Below are positions 61,284 through 64,000 of a DNA stretch of 64,000 bases, piece after piece. Source of the DNA: Actinoplanes sichuanensis (lineage in GTDB: Bacteria > Actinomycetota > Actinomycetes > Mycobacteriales > Micromonosporaceae). The notes under the pieces are model-generated. The model had not been told where the DNA came from and made no database searches. It was given only the letters and a program-made list of their open reading frames with translations. The stretch spans positions 806,001 to 870,000 of the forward strand of contig NZ_AP028461.1 of assembly GCF_033097365.1 (NCBI RefSeq), in the 5' to 3' direction. Each line of letters opens with the position of its first letter. Position 1 is the stretch's first letter. The translations under genes were made by a program, and so were the position numbers.

Positions 61284-61832
61284 GTGCACGAGCAACCTCT
61301 TGAAGGCCCTCTCGTCGGCGAGGACGGCGAGCTCGGGTACCGCGGGGTCACCGCCTGTCAGGCGGTCGGGATCAGCTATCGGCAGCTCGACTACTGGGCG
61401 CGGACCACGCTGGTGGTTCCGAGTGTGCGGGATGCTTCCGGTTCCGGTACCCAGCGGCTCTACTCGTTCCGTGACCTGGTCGTTCTGAAGGTGGTCAAGC
61501 GCCTGCTGGACGCCGGGGTGTCGTTGCAGAACATCCGTCGGGCGATCGAGACGCTGCGGTCGCGTGGCGTGGACGATCTGGCCGAGATCACGCTGATCTC
61601 GGACGGGACGACGGTGTATGAGTGTCGGTCCCCGGAGGAGGTCGTCGACCTGCTGCAGGGCGGCCAGGGGGTGTTCGGCATCGCGATCGGCGGGGCGTTC
61701 AAGGAGATCCAGGGTTCGCTGTCGCACCTGCCGGCGGAGCCCGCCTCGGGTCCGCAGCCGGTCGGCGCCGCGGCCGTCCCGGATGAGAACGACGAGTTGG
61801 CGGCCCGGCGGGCTCGGCGTCGCGCGGGATAG
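61284..61832 (+). CDS. MerR-family regulator (Rv1830-like)
   Basis: 182 residues from GTG 61284 with GGGAGG upstream. An N-terminal winged helix-turn-helix of MerR type (VTACQAVGISYRQLDYWARTTLVVPSVRDASGSGTQRLYSFRDLVVLKVVKRLLDAG) is followed by a dimerisation helix (SLQNIRRAIETLRSRG) and a C-terminal part with ISDGTTVYECRSPEEVVDLLQGGQGVFGIAIGG. No metal- or drug-binding motif is evident. It closes the cluster that matches Rv1822-Rv1830. The 173 bp upstream hold the 15-bp repeat and presumably a promoter. Confidence 0.92.
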   Translation: MHEQPLEGPLVGEDGELGYRGVTACQAVGISYRQLDYWARTTLVVPSVRDASGSGTQRLYSFRDLVVLKVVKRLLDAGVSLQNIRRAIETLRSRGVDDLAEITLISDGTTVYECRSPEEVVDLLQGGQGVFGIAIGGAFKEIQGSLSHLPAEPASGPQPVGAAAVPDENDELAARRARRRAG

Positions 61833-61859
61833 CGGTCGGAAAGTGGCCTTTATCGTGGC

Positions 61860-61865
61860 TACTGT
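61860..61865 (+). promoter_or_regulatory. Candidate leaderless -10 box of the UvrA-like gene
   Basis: TACTGT lies six bases before GTG 61872, with no Shine-Dalgarno in the 39-bp gap after the MerR stop. Confidence 0.35.
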
Positions 61866-61871
61866 CTGTTC

Positions 61872-64000
61872 GTGACCCACATCGCAGACAGCCACGATGT
61901 CATCGAGGTCCGCGGGGCCCGTGAGAACAACCTGCGGGACGTCTCGCTCGACATCCCGAAGCGGCGGTTGACCGTTTTCACCGGAGTCTCCGGCTCCGGC
62001 AAGTCGTCGCTGGTGTTCGGCACCATCGCCGCCGAGTCGCAGCGGATGATCAACGAGACGTATTCGGCCTTCCTCCAGTCGTTCATGGGCAGTCCGGCCC
62101 GCCCAGACGTGGACGCTCTGCACAACCTGAGCGCCGCGATCGTCGTCGACCAGGAGCGGATGGGCGCCAACGCCCGGTCCACGCTCGGCACGGCGACTGA
62201 CGCGTACACCATGCTCCGGATCATTTTCAGTCGTCTCGGCGAGCCGGGTGCCGGCAGCGCGCTCGCCTACTCGTTCAACGCCGAGGGCATGTGCCCGAAT
62301 TGTGAGGGCCTCGGCAAGGTCTCCAGCCTCGACCTGGACCAGCTCGTCGACCGTTCGAAGTCGATCAACGAGGGCGCGATCACGGTTCCGAACTTCAGCG
62401 TCGACGGCTGGTACGTGCGCGGCTTCGCCGAGTCGGGCCTGTTCGACCCGGACAAACCGGTCGGCGACTTCACCGCGGCGGAGCTGGACGACTTCCTCTA
62501 CAAGGCGCCGATCAAGATCAAGGTCAACGGCATCAACACGACGTACGAGGGACTGGTCGTCAAGGTGCAGCGGATGTACCTGACGAAGGAACGTGAGTCG
62601 GTACAGCCCCACATCCGGGCGTTCATCGACCGGGCGGCCACCTTCGCGGCCTGCCCCGACTGTCGCGGCACCCGGCTGAAACCGGCTGTGCTGGAGTCGC
62701 GGATCGACGGCCGCAACATCGCCGAGTGCTCGGCCATGCAGGTCAGCGACCTCGCCGAGTTCCTGGCCGGGATCACCGCCCCGGCGGTCGGCCCGGTCGT
62801 GGCGAACCTGCGGCAGACCCTGGACTCCCTGGTCGAGATCGGTCTGGGCTACCTGTCGTTGGACCGGGAGTCGGCGACCCTGTCCGGCGGGGAGGCGCAG
62901 CGGGTCAAGATGGTCCGGCACCTCGGGTCGAGCCTGACCGACATCACGTACGTGTTCGACGAGCCGACGGTGGGCCTGCACCCGCACGACATCCAGCGGA
63001 TGAACGGCCTGCTGCTGCGGCTGCGGGACAAGGGCAACACGGTCCTGGTCGTCGAGCACAAGCCGGAGACGATCGCGATCGCCGATCACGTGGTGGACAT
63101 CGGTCCCGGTGCCGGTCCGGCCGGCGGGCGGATCCAGTTCGAGGGTGATGTCGCGGCGTTGCGGGCCTCGGGCACCCTGACCGGGCGATGCCTGGGCCAT
63201 CGCGTCGCCGTCAAAGACTCGGTACGGCCGCATACCGGACAAATACCCATCCGGAACGCGTCAACCCATAATCTGCGGGACGTCTCGGTCGACGTGCCGA
63301 CCGGGGTGCTCACCGTGGTCACCGGGGTCGCCGGATCCGGCAAGAGCTCCCTGATCCACGGTTCGCTGCCGCAGCGTGCCGGCGTCATCGTCGTCGACCA
63401 GTCGGCGATCCGCGGGTCCCGGCGCAGCAACCCGGCCACCTACACCGGGCTGCTCGACGCCGTCCGGACCGCCTTCGCCAAGGCCAACGGCGTCAAGGCC
63501 GCCCTGTTCAGCGCCAACTCCGAAGGCGCCTGCCCGAACTGCAAAGGCATCGGCCTGGTCTACGTCGACCTGGCGATGATGGCCGGCGTCGCCGGCGTCT
63601 GCGAGGAGTGCGAGGGCAAACGCTTCACCGCCCAGGTCCTCGAATACCGGCTGCGCGGCCGCGACATCAGTGAGGTTCTGGCCATGCCGGTCAGCGAGGC
63701 CCTGGAATTCTTCACCGAGAAGGCGGCCCGCGCCGTCCTGGAACGCCTCAACGCCGTCGGGCTGGGCTACCTCACCCTCGGCCAGCCGCTCAACACCCTG
63801 TCCGGCGGCGAGCGGCAGCGCCTCAAACTCGCCGTCCACATGGGCAGCGGCGCCGCCACCTACCTGCTCGACGAACCCACGAGCGGCCTGCACCTGGCCG
63901 ACGTCGACCAACTGCTGGCCCTGCTCGACCGGCTCGTCGACACCGGCAACACGGTCATCGTCATCGAACACCACCTGGCCGTGATGGCCCACGCCGACTG
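61872..64000 (+). CDS. UvrA-like ABC ATPase lacking the UvrB-binding domain (3' end cut by window)
   Basis: At least 709 codons from GTG 61872, open to the window end. Two UvrA-type ABC domains: GVSGSGKSSLVFGTIAAES and LSGGEAQRVKM in the first, GVAGSGKSSLIHGSL and LSGGERQRLKL in the second, each with a zinc-finger type CxxC (CPNCEGLG, CPDCRGTRL, CPNCKGIGL, CEECEGK). After IIFSRLGEP the chain goes straight to the CPNC motif. The ~110-residue UvrB-binding domain of true UvrA is thus missing. Such short paralogues occur in drug-producing actinobacteria and in tolerance to DNA-binding drugs. It follows the MerR gene by 39 bp, and MerR proteins often control resistance genes. Confidence 0.92.
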   Translation, partial: MTHIADSHDVIEVRGARENNLRDVSLDIPKRRLTVFTGVSGSGKSSLVFGTIAAESQRMINETYSAFLQSFMGSPARPDVDALHNLSAAIVVDQERMGANARSTLGTATDAYTMLRIIFSRLGEPGAGSALAYSFNAEGMCPNCEGLGKVSSLDLDQLVDRSKSINEGAITVPNFSVDGWYVRGFAESGLFDPDKPVGDFTAAELDDFLYKAPIKIKVNGINTTYEGLVVKVQRMYLTKERESVQPHIRAFIDRAATFAACPDCRGTRLKPAVLESRIDGRNIAECSAMQVSDLAEFLAGITAPAVGPVVANLRQTLDSLVEIGLGYLSLDRESATLSGGEAQRVKMVRHLGSSLTDITYVFDEPTVGLHPHDIQRMNGLLLRLRDKGNTVLVVEHKPETIAIADHVVDIGPGAGPAGGRIQFEGDVAALRASGTLTGRCLGHRVAVKDSVRPHTGQIPIRNASTHNLRDVSVDVPTGVLTVVTGVAGSGKSSLIHGSLPQRAGVIVVDQSAIRGSRRSNPATYTGLLDAVRTAFAKANGVKAALFSANSEGACPNCKGIGLVYVDLAMMAGVAGVCEECEGKRFTAQVLEYRLRGRDISEVLAMPVSEALEFFTEKAARAVLERLNAVGLGYLTLGQPLNTLSGGERQRLKLAVHMGSGAATYLLDEPTSGLHLADVDQLLALLDRLVDTGNTVIVIEHHLAVMAHAD

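Noticed and set aside
61260..63242. 660-codon minus-strand frame opposite the UvrA-like gene
   Set aside because: The plus strand codes UvrA Walker and signature motifs; the opposite frame is Asp/Arg/Val-rich antisense.

Overview
The window is very GC-rich, with genes starting at ATG, GTG or TTG. Short GTGA/ATGA overlaps link neighbouring genes, and it has a typical actinobacterial gene set: an SigE-type ECF sigma factor, GarA, FtsR, DUF881 proteins, small basic protein and DUF2252. The gene order at 54.8-61.8 kb follows that of Mycobacterium tuberculosis Rv1822-Rv1830 as I recall it. The LacI-controlled arabinose locus, the divergent glgC/glgA locus and the DUF4331 cassette fit Micromonosporaceae, most likely Actinoplanes or a close relative. 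That genus call is an inference, not a database result.

Layout. 0-9 kb: a membrane GGDEF protein faces an enormous low-complexity/TPR gene (about 7702 down to 1041, minus strand). That gene is split into two reading frames at 4.78 kb by a -1 frameshift. Upstream of it lies a 1.16 kb gene-free stretch with a diverged ~175-bp tandem duplication, two strong hairpins and nine copies of a 19-bp repeat. 8.9-13.4 kb: six minus-strand genes (two hypotheticals, a DUF6292-like protein, pirin, a PPOX-fold protein, DUF2252). 13.5-20.4 kb: an arabinose/monosaccharide locus with a LacI regulator, araA and a ChvE/MmsA/MmsB ABC importer. It carries two matching LacI-type operators and ends at a strong hairpin. 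20.5-23.3 kb: a Tat-exported DUF1501/DUF1800 pair. 23.4-31.4 kb: ROK protein, STAS protein, zwf, DHH phosphoesterase, a YcnI-like protein lacking its copper histidine, S4 protein, lipoprotein, FKBP and a membrane-anchored AA10 LPMO.

31.5-36.4 kb: a small Tat protein, DUF4331, a small protein with a natural hexahistidine, an AraC regulator, and a SigE-type sigma factor with a propeller-type partner. 36.5-44.4 kb: glycogen locus with glgC and glgA divergent, but separated by two membrane c-di-GMP enzymes (GGDEF-EAL and GGDEF); glgA is coupled to a GHL10 hydrolase. 44.4-54.6 kb: secreted protein, helical-repeat protein, ABC-F ATPase, S15 peptidase, PhzF protein, and a MoxR-like AAA+/VWA pair. 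54.8-61.8 kb: the cell-envelope/metabolic cluster (CDP-alcohol phosphotransferase, DUF881, small basic protein, DUF881, gcvH, garA, ftsR, DUF151, MerR). 61.9-64.0 kb: a UvrA-like ATPase cut by the window end.

No tRNA, rRNA, CRISPR array, prophage or insertion sequence was seen. The points most worth a second look are the frameshifted giant gene, the 19-bp repeat locus, the c-di-GMP genes inside the glycogen locus, and a recurring TANNNT-(6-7 nt)-start-codon arrangement suggesting leaderless transcripts.
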